Source: Gammaproteobacteria bacterium (GTDB taxonomy: Bacteria > Pseudomonadota > Gammaproteobacteria > Chromatiales > Chromatiaceae). From it: DNA of 6,022 nt. Shown here piece by piece: positions 1-6,022 of the stretch. The notes under the pieces are model-generated. The model searched no databases, was not told the origin of the DNA, and worked only from the letters and a program-made list of their open reading frames with translations. Position 1 is the stretch's first letter. Each line of letters begins with the position of its first letter. The DNA lies in the NCBI GenBank assembly GCA_029287695.1, contig JARFQQ010000099.1, positions 1 through 6,022 of the forward strand, written 5' to 3'. The position numbers were made by a program, and so were the translations under genes.

Positions 1-708
1 TACAAGAGCATCGCCAAGGAGGCTGCCGGTATTCTCAAGGGCGAGTACGGGGCATCGCCTGCCCCTGTCAACAAGGAGCTGCAGGAGCGCGTACTCGAGG
101 GCAAGGAGCCGATTACCTGCCGTCCGGCCGATCTGCTCGAACCCGAGTACGAGAAACTCAAGCAAGAACTCAAGGGGCTTGCCACAGAAAAGAACATCAA
201 GCTGGCCGAGAATATTGATGATGATGTGCTCATTTACGCGCAGTTCCAGCAAGTTGGCCTGAAGTTCCTCGAAAATCGCGGTAATCCGGATGCTTTCGAA
301 CCCATGCCTTCGGCAGATGATCTTGCGCCGGCAGCCGCTCCGGCCAGGGACGCCGTGCCGGCAGCCGAAGGTCCGGAGGCATATACCGTCAGTGTCAATG
401 GCGCCAGCTACAATGTTGTCGTCACGCCCGGCGGCGAGATCACCGAGGTTGTGCAGGCAGCTCCTGCAGCAGCACCGGTGGCGGTTGCCACAGGTGGTGC
501 GACAATCGATGCGCAACTTGCCGGCAACGTCTACAAGATCAATGTGGTTCCCGGGCAGGCAGTGAACGAGGGGGATGTTGTCGTGATCCTCGAAGCCATG
601 AAAATGGAAACCGAGGTCAGGGCGTCCTGTGCCGGCACAGTTGCATCGGTCGATGTCAGGGAAGGTGATTCCGTGCAGGTCGGTGATACGCTGGTGACGC
701 TTGCCTGA
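1..708 (+). CDS. oadA: Oxaloacetate decarboxylase alpha subunit, C-terminal part (5' end outside window)
   Basis: The reading frame is open from base 1 and gives the last 235 residues; the family is about 590-600 residues, so roughly the first 60% is missing. Residues 1-101 are the end of the conserved carboxylase (PYC_OADA) domain, including the typical GLKFLENR motif. An Ala/Pro-rich linker follows (about 102-126), then a short beta segment (127-150), a second Ala/Pro linker (151-167) and a biotinyl domain (168-235). The biotin acceptor is the Lys of EAMKMETE, residue 201, codon 601-603. In this family the alpha subunit transfers the carboxyl group of oxaloacetate to biotin, releasing pyruvate, and carboxybiotin then docks on the membrane beta subunit. 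The oadB gene directly downstream makes OadA more likely than the related PycB or other biotin-dependent carboxyltransferases. The TGA overlaps the oadB ATG by one base. Confidence 0.95.
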   Translation, partial: YKSIAKEAAGILKGEYGASPAPVNKELQERVLEGKEPITCRPADLLEPEYEKLKQELKGLATEKNIKLAENIDDDVLIYAQFQQVGLKFLENRGNPDAFEPMPSADDLAPAAAPARDAVPAAEGPEAYTVSVNGASYNVVVTPGGEITEVVQAAPAAAPVAVATGGATIDAQLAGNVYKINVVPGQAVNEGDVVVILEAMKMETEVRASCAGTVASVDVREGDSVQVGDTLVTLA

Positions 709-2000
709 TGGACGGTTTCACCGAGCTCTGGCAATCCATGGGGCTTGCCAATTTCGCCTGGGGACAGCTGCTCATGATGGTTGTCGGCGGAGGCCTCATC
801 TACCTTGCCATTGTCAGGAAATTCGAGCCGCTCCTCCTCCTGCCAATCGGATTCGGTGCAATCCTCGCTAATATTCCCGTTGCCGGCCTTGCCGAGAGCG
901 CCATCGAGCAACTCATGCATTATGGTCCGGAGGGGCACAAAATCGCCCTTGCGAAGCTCCTCGATGTCCCTCTGGACCAGGTTTATCAAGGGTTAAGTAA
1001 TGCTCCTGCAGCCCTGAAGCAGGCTGCAGACCACCTTGCCGCGGATCTGGGCTATTCCAACGGCATGCTTTACCAGTTCTATAGTGTCGCCATTGGCAGC
1101 GGCATTGCACCGCTGCTGATCTTCATGGGCGTCGGCGCCCTGACCGATTTCAGTGCGCTCATTGCCCGTCCCTCGACACTGCTGCTGGGAGCGGCAGCGC
1201 AGTTCGGCATTTTTGCGACCCTGCTCGGTGCGCTGGCGCTGAACCTGGTGCCGGGCTTCGACTTCTCGGTCGCCGATGCCTCGGCTATCGCAATCATTGG
1301 CGGCGCAGACGGACCCACAGCGATATTCCTTGCCTCGAAACTGGCGCCGGACCTGCTGGGCGCGATTGCCGTGGCCGCCTACTCCTACATGGCGCTCGTG
1401 CCGATTATCCAGCCGCCCATCATGAAGCTGCTGACCACAGAAAAAGAGCGCAAGGTGCAGATGAGCCAGCTGCGCCCCGTCAGCAAGGCGGAGAAAATCC
1501 TCTTCCCGTTTTCCGTGCTGATTCTCTGTATCCTCTTCCTGCCGTCTGCGGCCCCGTTGATCGGCATGCTGATGTTCGGCAACCTGCTGCGCGAGAGCGG
1601 GGTCGTCGAACGCCTCAGTAATGCAGCCCAGAACGAGATCATCAACATCGTCACGATCTTCCTGGGGCTCTCTGTTGGCTCCAGGCTTTCGGCTGAGAAG
1701 TTCCTGTCGGTCGAGACGCTGGGTATTCTGGCGCTGGGCGCGCTGGCGTTCGGTATCGGTACGGCTGCAGGCATCCTCATGGGCAAGGCGATGCACAGGA
1801 TCAGTGGTGGCAAGATCAATCCACTCATCGGTGCCGCCGGAGTCTCCGCGGTACCCATGGCGGCCCGCGTGGTCAACAAGGTTGGTCTCAAGGCCAATCC
1901 GCACAACTTCCTGCTCATGCATGCCATGGGTCCGAATGTCGCCGGTGTGATCGGTTCTGCTGTCGCTGCCGGCGTTCTGCTGGCGGTCGTCGGAAACTGA
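708..2000 (+). CDS. oadB: Oxaloacetate decarboxylase beta subunit, Na+ pump
   Basis: Complete 430-residue multipass inner-membrane protein, close to the 433 residues of Klebsiella OadB. It decarboxylates carboxybiotin and uses the energy to export Na+. Residues known to matter in Klebsiella OadB all appear here at a constant offset of -2: Asp201 in GGADGPTAI (D203), Tyr227 (Y229), Asn371 (N373), Gly375 (G377), Ser380 in [10 protein letters not shown] (S382) and Arg387 (R389). Hydrophobic segments lie near 17-37, 41-59, 122-146, 157-182, 192-212, 216-240, 263-285, 310-330, 336-360 and 400-428. A hydrophilic, helix-prone stretch at about 62-118 is also present in Klebsiella. The start overlaps the oadA stop (TGATG). 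Only a weak GGTGA (693-697) precedes it, so translation is probably coupled to oadA. All key residues are intact, so I infer a working pump. Confidence 0.97.
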   Translation: MDGFTELWQSMGLANFAWGQLLMMVVGGGLIYLAIVRKFEPLLLLPIGFGAILANIPVAGLAESAIEQLMHYGPEGHKIALAKLLDVPLDQVYQGLSNAPAALKQAADHLAADLGYSNGMLYQFYSVAIGSGIAPLLIFMGVGALTDFSALIARPSTLLLGAAAQFGIFATLLGALALNLVPGFDFSVADASAIAIIGGADGPTAIFLASKLAPDLLGAIAVAAYSYMALVPIIQPPIMKLLTTEKERKVQMSQLRPVSKAEKILFPFSVLILCILFLPSAAPLIGMLMFGNLLRESGVVERLSNAAQNEIINIVTIFLGLSVGSRLSAEKFLSVETLGILALGALAFGIGTAAGILMGKAMHRISGGKINPLIGAAGVSAVPMAARVVNKVGLKANPHNFLLMHAMGPNVAGVIGSAVAAGVLLAVVGN

Positions 2001-2194
2001 TTCGTCTGCTGGCAGGGTGGGCTGAGATCGCCTGTCCAGATTCCTTCGACCGCATCTGATTCCTGTCTCTGGAAAGCGCGCAGGCAGGTGCCCGCATGTC
2101 ACCATGGGTCACTCTTTCCGCTTTTGTCGGAATTTCAGCCAGATAGGCAGGAATTTTTGACATCCGGACGCTTCCGAAATAGAATTGCGCGCTT
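2001..2194. other. Intergenic region between the oad and yceD-fab operons
   Basis: This is the only non-coding gap in the window (194 bases). Its 3' end holds the yceD promoter. The rest has no convincing ORF on either strand. The best hairpin is a 5-bp TTCCG/CGGAA stem with a 7-base loop at 2116-2132, and no T-run follows it, so it is a poor terminator candidate. GGCAGG occurs three times in direct orientation (2011, 2083 and 2146). With no obvious terminator, readthrough from oadB into the fab operon cannot be excluded. Confidence 0.7.
2157..2185 (+). promoter_or_regulatory. Sigma-70 promoter for yceD-rpmF-plsX-fab operon
   Basis: A perfect -35 box TTGACA (2157-2162), a 17-bp spacer and a -10 box TAGAAT (2180-2185, five of six consensus bases) form a near-ideal housekeeping promoter. 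There is no extended -10 TG. AT-rich tracts just upstream (2131-2135 and 2152-2158) might help as an UP-like element. The expected start point is about 2191-2195, with purines at G2191 and A2195. This puts transcription 0-4 bases from the yceD ATG at 2195. It matches the position expected of the main promoter for the downstream ribosomal/fatty-acid genes. Confidence 0.8.
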
Positions 2195-2701
2195 ATGTCA
2201 TCGCGCTGTCCGGAAATCGTCGATCCCTGGCGGGTTTCCGAGCAAAAACAGGCATTTTCCGGTTCTGTGCAGCTGGGCGACCTGCCCCGCCTCTCTCCTC
2301 TGTTGAGTCGTACGGAGGGAATCGCAGATTACCAGTTTCTGTTTTCTCGGGATCAGCACCGGCGTCCACTGATCGAGGGGCGCGTCGAGGCAACACTGTG
2401 GCAGACATGCCAGCGTTGCCTCACCGAGATGCCGCTCAGGGTCGATAGCGGCTTCAGGCTCGCTGTTGTTCAGGGATATGACGAGGCAGGGCAACTTGAC
2501 GAGGCTCTCGAACCGCTGCTGGCGGAGGAGGGCAGTATCAGGCTGCTCGACCTGGTGGAAGATGAACTCTTGCTCGCATTGCCTGTTGTCGCACTGCATG
2601 ATCAATGCGAGGCGCCGGCATTCTATGATGAGGAGATCTCCGTCGATGAGCCGCGCGAGAACCCTTTTGCAGCGCTGAAGCGCTTGAAGAAAACCGATTG
2701 A
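2195..2701 (+). CDS. yceD: YceD / DUF177 family protein (23S rRNA accumulation)
   Basis: 168 residues, similar to the roughly 173 of E. coli YceD. Family marks in order: N-terminal DPWR (10-13), the CQRC pair (Cys72, Cys75), the acidic block [14 protein letters not shown] (119-132) followed by HDQC (135-138), and the C-terminal [11 protein letters not shown] (156-166). The DUF177 family has been linked to accumulation of 23S rRNA; the biochemical role is not clear. The ATG is the only possible start. An in-frame TAG lies at 2180-2182 with only four non-start codons between, and the next candidate (GTG at 2267) would remove the conserved DPWR region. No Shine-Dalgarno precedes the ATG and the promoter -10 ends 9 bases before it, so the mRNA is probably leaderless. 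rpmF follows after 22 bases, as in many bacteria. Confidence 0.93.
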   Translation: MSSRCPEIVDPWRVSEQKQAFSGSVQLGDLPRLSPLLSRTEGIADYQFLFSRDQHRRPLIEGRVEATLWQTCQRCLTEMPLRVDSGFRLAVVQGYDEAGQLDEALEPLLAEEGSIRLLDLVEDELLLALPVVALHDQCEAPAFYDEEISVDEPRENPFAALKRLKKTD

Positions 2702-2712
2702 TTTACCTCTGC

Positions 2713-2720
2713 AGGAGAGG
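2713..2720 (+). promoter_or_regulatory. Strong ribosome binding site for rpmF
   Basis: AGGAGAGG is a strong Shine-Dalgarno sequence ending 3 bases before the rpmF ATG (its GGAG core is 6 bases away). It is among the strongest in the window, which fits the high expression needed for a ribosomal protein, and contrasts with yceD just upstream, which has none. Confidence 0.8.
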
Positions 2721-2723
2721 ACC

Positions 2724-2897
2724 ATGGCTGTACAACAGAATCGCAAAACACCGTCGAAGCGTGGCATGCGCCGTTCCCACGATGCGCTGAAGAAAGAGAC
2801 ACTTTCAGTCGATCAGACGTCGGGCGAAACCCATCTGCGTCACCATGTGACTGCTGACGGTTTTTACCGCGGCCGCAAAGTCATCAACAAAGGCTGA
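2724..2897 (+). CDS. rpmF: 50S ribosomal protein L32 (bL32)
   Basis: A 57-residue basic protein, the same length as E. coli L32. It begins [20 protein letters not shown], has [19 protein letters not shown] in the middle and ends [10 protein letters not shown], nearly identical to the enteric protein. It is a structural component of the large ribosomal subunit. It has no cysteines, so it belongs to the zinc-free form rather than the form with CxxC zinc-ribbon pairs. The start has a strong Shine-Dalgarno and lies 22 bases after the yceD stop. It contains no AGG arginine codon (7 Arg, all CGC/CGT), unlike most neighbours, consistent with codon selection in a highly expressed gene. Confidence 0.97.
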   Translation: MAVQQNRKTPSKRGMRRSHDALKKETLSVDQTSGETHLRHHVTADGFYRGRKVINKG

Positions 2898-2918
2898 TCG
2901 GGACACTTTCTCAACCCG

Positions 2919-3935
2919 ATGGATAAGCCCGTACGCATTGCACTGGATGCAATGGGGGGTGATCACGGAGTCGCCGTTGTCGTTCCTGCTGCAATGGCGT
3001 ATGCAGCATCCGATCCGGGCGTCGAGTTGATCCTGGTTGGTGATGAAACCGCCATCGGCGAGAAGCTTGGCGGAGAGCATTCGCGTATTACTGTTCATCA
3101 TGCCAGCCAGGTGGTCGGCATGGATGAATTGCCCTCCCAGGCGCTGCGTCACAAGAAAGACTCTTCCATGCGCGTTGCACTCAACCTCGTCAAGGAAGGT
3201 CATGCAGATGCCTGCGTCAGTGCCGGTAACACCGGGGCCCTCATGGCGACAGCACGCTTCGTGCTCAAGATGCTGCCGCATGTCGATCGTCCTGCCATCA
3301 TCACGGCATTACCGAATACCGCCTCGCAGACCTGGGTTATTGACCTCGGAGCCAATGTCGACTCGAGCGAGGAGCACCTTTTCCAGTTCGCCGTCATGGG
3401 CGCCGAGCAGGTTGCAGCACTCAGCGGCATCGAGCGCCCGCGCGTGGGCCTGCTGAACATTGGCGAGGAAGAGATCAAGGGCAACGAGCAGGTCAAGAAA
3501 GCGCACGAGCTTCTCCAGGCGAGTGACCTTAACTACCTCGGCTACGTCGAAGGCGATAACATCTTCGACGGCAGCGTCGATGTTGTCGTGGCAGACGGCT
3601 TCGTTGGCAACGTCTCGCTGAAAAGCTCCGAAGGCGTAGCAAAAATGATTCGTCATTTCCTCCAGGAGAGTTTCAGGCAAAACCTCCTGACGAAATTCGC
3701 AGGACTCGTCGCATTGCCCGTGCTCAAGGCATTTGCCCGAAAGATCGACCCGCGCCGCTACAATGGCGCCAGTCTTCTCGGCCTCAATGGTGTTGTCATC
3801 AAAAGTCATGGCGGTGCTGACCAGCTTGCCTTCGGTAATGCCATCGGCATTGCCAAGAAAGCCGTTCATAACAATATTTCCCATCGCATCGCCAGGCACG
3901 TGGAAGCACAACTCGCAGCAAGAGAGCAGGCATGA
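2919..3935 (+). CDS. plsX: Phosphate acyltransferase PlsX
   Basis: 338 residues, in the family range (about 330-355). PlsX is a peripheral membrane enzyme converting acyl-ACP plus phosphate into acyl-phosphate, the acyl donor for PlsY in phospholipid synthesis. Family motifs in order: [10 protein letters not shown] (8-17), SAGNTGALM (101-109), DLGAN (142-146), [10 protein letters not shown] (179-188), DGFVGN (226-231), [11 protein letters not shown] (281-291) and VIKSHG (293-298). The ATG is the only start between the rpmF stop and the first motif. It lies in the same frame as rpmF, seven codons past that stop, and has only a weak GGGA (2900-2903) 15 bases upstream, so translation may rely on ribosomes leaving rpmF. 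The stop overlaps the fabH start by 4 bases (ATGA, 3932-3935). Confidence 0.96.
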   Translation: MDKPVRIALDAMGGDHGVAVVVPAAMAYAASDPGVELILVGDETAIGEKLGGEHSRITVHHASQVVGMDELPSQALRHKKDSSMRVALNLVKEGHADACVSAGNTGALMATARFVLKMLPHVDRPAIITALPNTASQTWVIDLGANVDSSEEHLFQFAVMGAEQVAALSGIERPRVGLLNIGEEEIKGNEQVKKAHELLQASDLNYLGYVEGDNIFDGSVDVVVADGFVGNVSLKSSEGVAKMIRHFLQESFRQNLLTKFAGLVALPVLKAFARKIDPRRYNGASLLGLNGVVIKSHGGADQLAFGNAIGIAKKAVHNNISHRIARHVEAQLAAREQA

Positions 3936-4885
3936 CATATTCGCGCATCACTGGTACTGGCAGCTATCTTCCGGAAAATGTCCTGACCAACAAGGATCTG
4001 GAGAAAATCGTCGATACCTCTGACCAGTGGATCCAGGAGCGCACCGGCATCAAAAAACGCCACATCGCTGTGGATGGCCAGGCGACCAGTGATCTCGCAG
4101 AAGTCGCGTCGAAAAATGCCATGGAGGCTGCAGGCAGGACGGCCGACGACATCGACCTGATCGTTGTTGCAACCACGACGCCGGACAAGATTTTCCCCTC
4201 CACGGCTTGCCTGCTGCAGCGCCGTCTTGGTATTCACGGCTGTGCCGCATTTGACGTGCAGGCTGTTTGCACCGGCTTCGTTTATGCAATGGGCGTTGCC
4301 GATCAGTTCATCCGTAACGGAACTGCCCGGTGTGCCCTCGTGGTTGGTGCCGAAACCATCTCCAGGTTGCTCGACTGGAACGACCGGTCCACCTGCGTCC
4401 TGTTTGGTGATGGCGCCGGCGCCGTGATCCTCGAATCTTCCGATGAACCCGGCATTCTCTCGACGCACCTCCATGCCGATGGCGCCTACGAGGATCTGCT
4501 GCATGTGCCGGGTGGCCTCGGCAACGGTCTCGAGGATCTGGCCGTCGAGATGCGTGGCAACGAGGTGTTCCGCATGGCGGTCAATACCCTCGGTCGCATC
4601 GTTGACGAGACGCTTGACGCAAACGGCATGCAGAAATCCGATGTCGACTGGCTGGTTCCTCACCAGGCCAATATCCGCATCATCCAGGCAACTGCCAGGA
4701 AGCTCGGCATGGATATGGACCATGTCGTCGTCACCGTGGACGAACACGGGAATACGTCTGCCGCCTCGGTACCACTGGCACTGGATACGGCTGTTCGGGA
4801 CGGACGCATCCAGCGTGGTGAAACCCTGCTGCTCGAGGCATTCGGCGGGGGCTTTACCTGGGGTTCGGTGCTGCTCAAGTACTAG
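3932..4885 (+). CDS. fabH: 3-oxoacyl-ACP synthase III (KAS III)
   Basis: 317 residues, the same length as E. coli FabH. It starts type II fatty acid synthesis in the cytoplasm by condensing acetyl-CoA with malonyl-ACP to acetoacetyl-ACP. The catalytic triad is visible: Cys113 in AVCTGF, His244 in PHQAN (244-247 HQAN) and Asn274 in HGNTSAAS. Other family marks are WIQERTGI near the N-terminus (33-40), GDGAGA (159-164) and the C-terminal [13 protein letters not shown]. The first condensation step is the usual control point of the pathway, though no binding site for a lipid regulator is evident here. The start overlaps the plsX stop as ATGA, and AGCAGG sits directly upstream, so coupling with plsX is likely. 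Chain-length preference cannot be read from the sequence. Confidence 0.97.
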   Translation: MTYSRITGTGSYLPENVLTNKDLEKIVDTSDQWIQERTGIKKRHIAVDGQATSDLAEVASKNAMEAAGRTADDIDLIVVATTTPDKIFPSTACLLQRRLGIHGCAAFDVQAVCTGFVYAMGVADQFIRNGTARCALVVGAETISRLLDWNDRSTCVLFGDGAGAVILESSDEPGILSTHLHADGAYEDLLHVPGGLGNGLEDLAVEMRGNEVFRMAVNTLGRIVDETLDANGMQKSDVDWLVPHQANIRIIQATARKLGMDMDHVVVTVDEHGNTSAASVPLALDTAVRDGRIQRGETLLLEAFGGGFTWGSVLLKY

Positions 4886-4902
4886 GAGAACACGGGCATC
4901 TC

Positions 4903-5844
4903 ATGACACAGAAAATCGCATTTGTTTTTCCCGGGCAAGGTTCGCAGTCAATCGGCATGCTCGGTGAGCTTGCCGGCGAGTATCCGTCTGTCAGGCAAAC
5001 CTTCGAAGAGGCATCCGATGCACTCGGTCTCGACCTCTGGAACCTGGTCTCGGAAGGTCCCGAGTCGGACCTGAACCAGACGCAAAATACCCAGCCGGCG
5101 TTGCTTGCTGCCGGCGTGTCCGTATGGCGTGTCTGGGAGCAGCAGGGCATAGCGAGTCCCGTCATCATGGCCGGCCACAGTCTTGGAGAGTACAGCGCAC
5201 TTGTAAGCGCCGGTGCGATCGAATTTGCCGACGGCATCAGGCTGGTTGCAGAGCGCGGCCGTCTCATGCAAGAGGCTGTTCCCGAGGGTACGGGCGCAAT
5301 GGCGGCGATTCTCGGTCTCGAGGACCAGGCCGTGATCGACGTCTGTGCTGCTTCGGCTGCCGAGCAGGTGGTGGAGGCGGTCAATTTCAACTCGCCGGGC
5401 CAGGTTGTCATCGCGGGCCACAAGGAAGCCGTTGCGCGCGCTGTGGAAGCGGCGAAAGCCGCCGGTGCAAGGCGTGCCGTGGAACTGCCTGTCAGTGTTC
5501 CCTCCCACTGTGACCTCATGCGGCCGGCCGCGGAGAAACTCGCCGAAGAGCTCAAAAACATTCCTGTTACGGCGCCGGCGATCCCGGTGCTCCACAATGT
5601 ATCAGTAAGCGCCGAATCCGATCCCGATATGATCCGCAAGCGACTCGTCGAGCAACTCTATTCGCCGGTACGCTGGGTTGAGACGATCCGGGCCATGAAG
5701 CAAGCGGGTATCGGTCATATTGTCGAGGCCGGTCCCGGCAAGGTTCTGACCGGGCTCATGCGGCGTATTGACCGGGACCTCGATGCCAGCGCACTTTTCG
5801 ATCCCCGGGGTATCGCACAATTAAAGGAGACTCTCAATGGCTGA
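4903..5844 (+). CDS. fabD: Malonyl-CoA:ACP transacylase
   Basis: 313 residues against about 309 in E. coli. It moves the malonyl group from malonyl-CoA to holo-ACP, supplying FabH and the elongating synthases. Active-site residues match E. coli with an offset of +1: Gln12 in FPGQGSQ, nucleophile Ser93 in GHSLG (91-95), Arg118, His202 in SHCD and Gln251. The C-terminal EAGPGKVLTGL (275-285) is also typical. The start gives the standard N-terminus MTQKIAFVFPGQGSQ. Its Shine-Dalgarno candidate AGGAGA (4884-4889) overlaps the fabH stop and is 13 bases from the ATG, longer than usual. The end overlaps fabG by 8 bases. Confidence 0.97.
   Translation: MTQKIAFVFPGQGSQSIGMLGELAGEYPSVRQTFEEASDALGLDLWNLVSEGPESDLNQTQNTQPALLAAGVSVWRVWEQQGIASPVIMAGHSLGEYSALVSAGAIEFADGIRLVAERGRLMQEAVPEGTGAMAAILGLEDQAVIDVCAASAAEQVVEAVNFNSPGQVVIAGHKEAVARAVEAAKAAGARRAVELPVSVPSHCDLMRPAAEKLAEELKNIPVTAPAIPVLHNVSVSAESDPDMIRKRLVEQLYSPVRWVETIRAMKQAGIGHIVEAGPGKVLTGLMRRIDRDLDASALFDPRGIAQLKETLNG
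5824..5830 (+). promoter_or_regulatory. Ribosome binding site for fabG inside fabD
   Basis: AAGGAGA lies 6 bases before the fabG ATG at 5837, entirely within the last codons of fabD. This strong, well-spaced site confirms the fabG start and the 8-base overlap of the two genes. Confidence 0.8.
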
Positions 5845-6022
5845 GCAACGTATCGCACTGGTCACGGGCGCAAGCCGTGGTATCGGGCAGGCAATCGCCG
5901 ATGCTCTCGGCGCAGATGGCTGTATCGTGATCGGAACCGCTACTTCGGATGGAGGCGCCGGGGCCATCTCGACACACTTCGGTGAGAAGGGTGTCCAGGG
6001 AGAGGGAATGAAGCTTGATGTT
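5837..6022 (+). CDS. fabG: 3-oxoacyl-ACP reductase, N-terminal part (3' end outside window)
   Basis: The first 62 residues are present out of about 245 expected. FabG is a cytoplasmic short-chain dehydrogenase that reduces 3-oxoacyl-ACP with NADPH. The N-terminal cofactor-binding motif TGASRGIG (10-17) follows the first beta strand, and GTATS (33-37) matches the second-strand region of E. coli FabG, where such residues help to select NADPH. The catalytic Ser, Tyr and Lys lie beyond the window. Short-chain dehydrogenases are numerous and hard to tell apart, but the position directly after fabD and the close N-terminal match to E. coli FabG make the assignment firm. acpP and fabF would be expected next. 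Confidence 0.94.
   Translation, partial: MAEQRIALVTGASRGIGQAIADALGADGCIVIGTATSDGGAGAISTHFGEKGVQGEGMKLDV

Noticed and set aside
226..708. Reading positions 226-708 as a separate small biotin carrier gene starting at GTG
   Set aside because: The frame is open upstream to base 1 with conserved carboxyltransferase sequence, so this is the tail of oadA and not a free-standing biotin carrier protein.
993..2105. Long open frame (370 codons) on the - strand opposite oadB
   Set aside because: Its translation is low in hydrophobic residues and rich in Arg, Asp, Gln and His, has no recognisable domain, and mirrors a well-supported membrane-protein gene. This is the expected shadow of G+C-rich coding DNA.
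2116..2160. Possible rho-independent terminator for oadB (TTCCG hairpin, then TTTTT at 2154-2158)
   Set aside because: The stem is only 5 bp and the T-run begins about 20 bases after it and is part of the yceD -35 region. The geometry does not fit a terminator.
1915..2163. Small - strand open frame (82 codons) covering most of the intergenic gap
   Set aside because: It runs into oadB, its translation is Arg/Ser/Pro-rich without a known motif, and it does not resemble Maf or other genes often found beside yceD.
2684..2720. Possible extra promoter for rpmF (TTGAAG or TTGATT near the end of yceD)
   Set aside because: No acceptable -10 box lies 16-18 bases downstream of either hexamer.
3866..4747. 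Long open frame (293 codons) on the - strand opposite fabH
   Set aside because: It lies opposite a complete fabH with all catalytic residues, resembles no family I know, and has no Shine-Dalgarno or promoter that I can see.
4875..5639. Long open frames on the - strand opposite fabD
   Set aside because: Two different overlapping frames are open at once over the same DNA, with Ser/Ala/Thr-rich or His/Arg-rich translations. They are composition artefacts against an intact fabD.

Overview
This is a densely coded, roughly 58-60% G+C stretch, and every recognisable gene is on the + strand. The gene order yceD-rpmF-plsX-fabH-fabD-fabG, a 57-residue L32 without cysteines, and protein sequences that line up residue for residue with the Escherichia coli and Klebsiella homologues point to a gammaproteobacterium. 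I cannot name the order or genus. AGG is a common arginine codon here (17 of 89 by hand count), so it is not an Escherichia-like codon user.

Layout. Positions 1-2000 hold the end of a sodium-pump oxaloacetate decarboxylase operon: the 3' part of oadA (carboxyltransferase end, linker, biotinyl domain) and complete oadB, joined by a 1-nt TGATG overlap. The usual oadG would lie upstream of the window. Positions 2001-2194 are the only real intergenic gap. It carries a near-consensus sigma-70 promoter at its 3' end and no convincing terminator. From 2195 to the window end runs the classical ribosome/fatty-acid operon: yceD (DUF177), rpmF (L32), plsX, fabH, fabD and the first 62 codons of fabG. acpP and fabF are expected next.

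How the genes work together. OadA/OadB decarboxylate oxaloacetate to pyruvate and couple this to Na+ export across the inner membrane. FabD makes malonyl-ACP, FabH starts chains by condensing acetyl-CoA with malonyl-ACP, FabG does the first reduction, and PlsX turns finished acyl-ACP into acyl-phosphate for phospholipid synthesis. YceD and L32 tie the transcript to large-subunit ribosome production. Tight spacing (1-, 4- and 8-nt overlaps) suggests translational coupling in both operons.

I found no undescribed system. The points most worth a second look are a probable leaderless yceD transcript (the -10 box ends 9 nt before the ATG and itself contains the in-frame upstream stop) and a strong context bias of AGG codons, 16 of 17 of which follow a codon ending in C.
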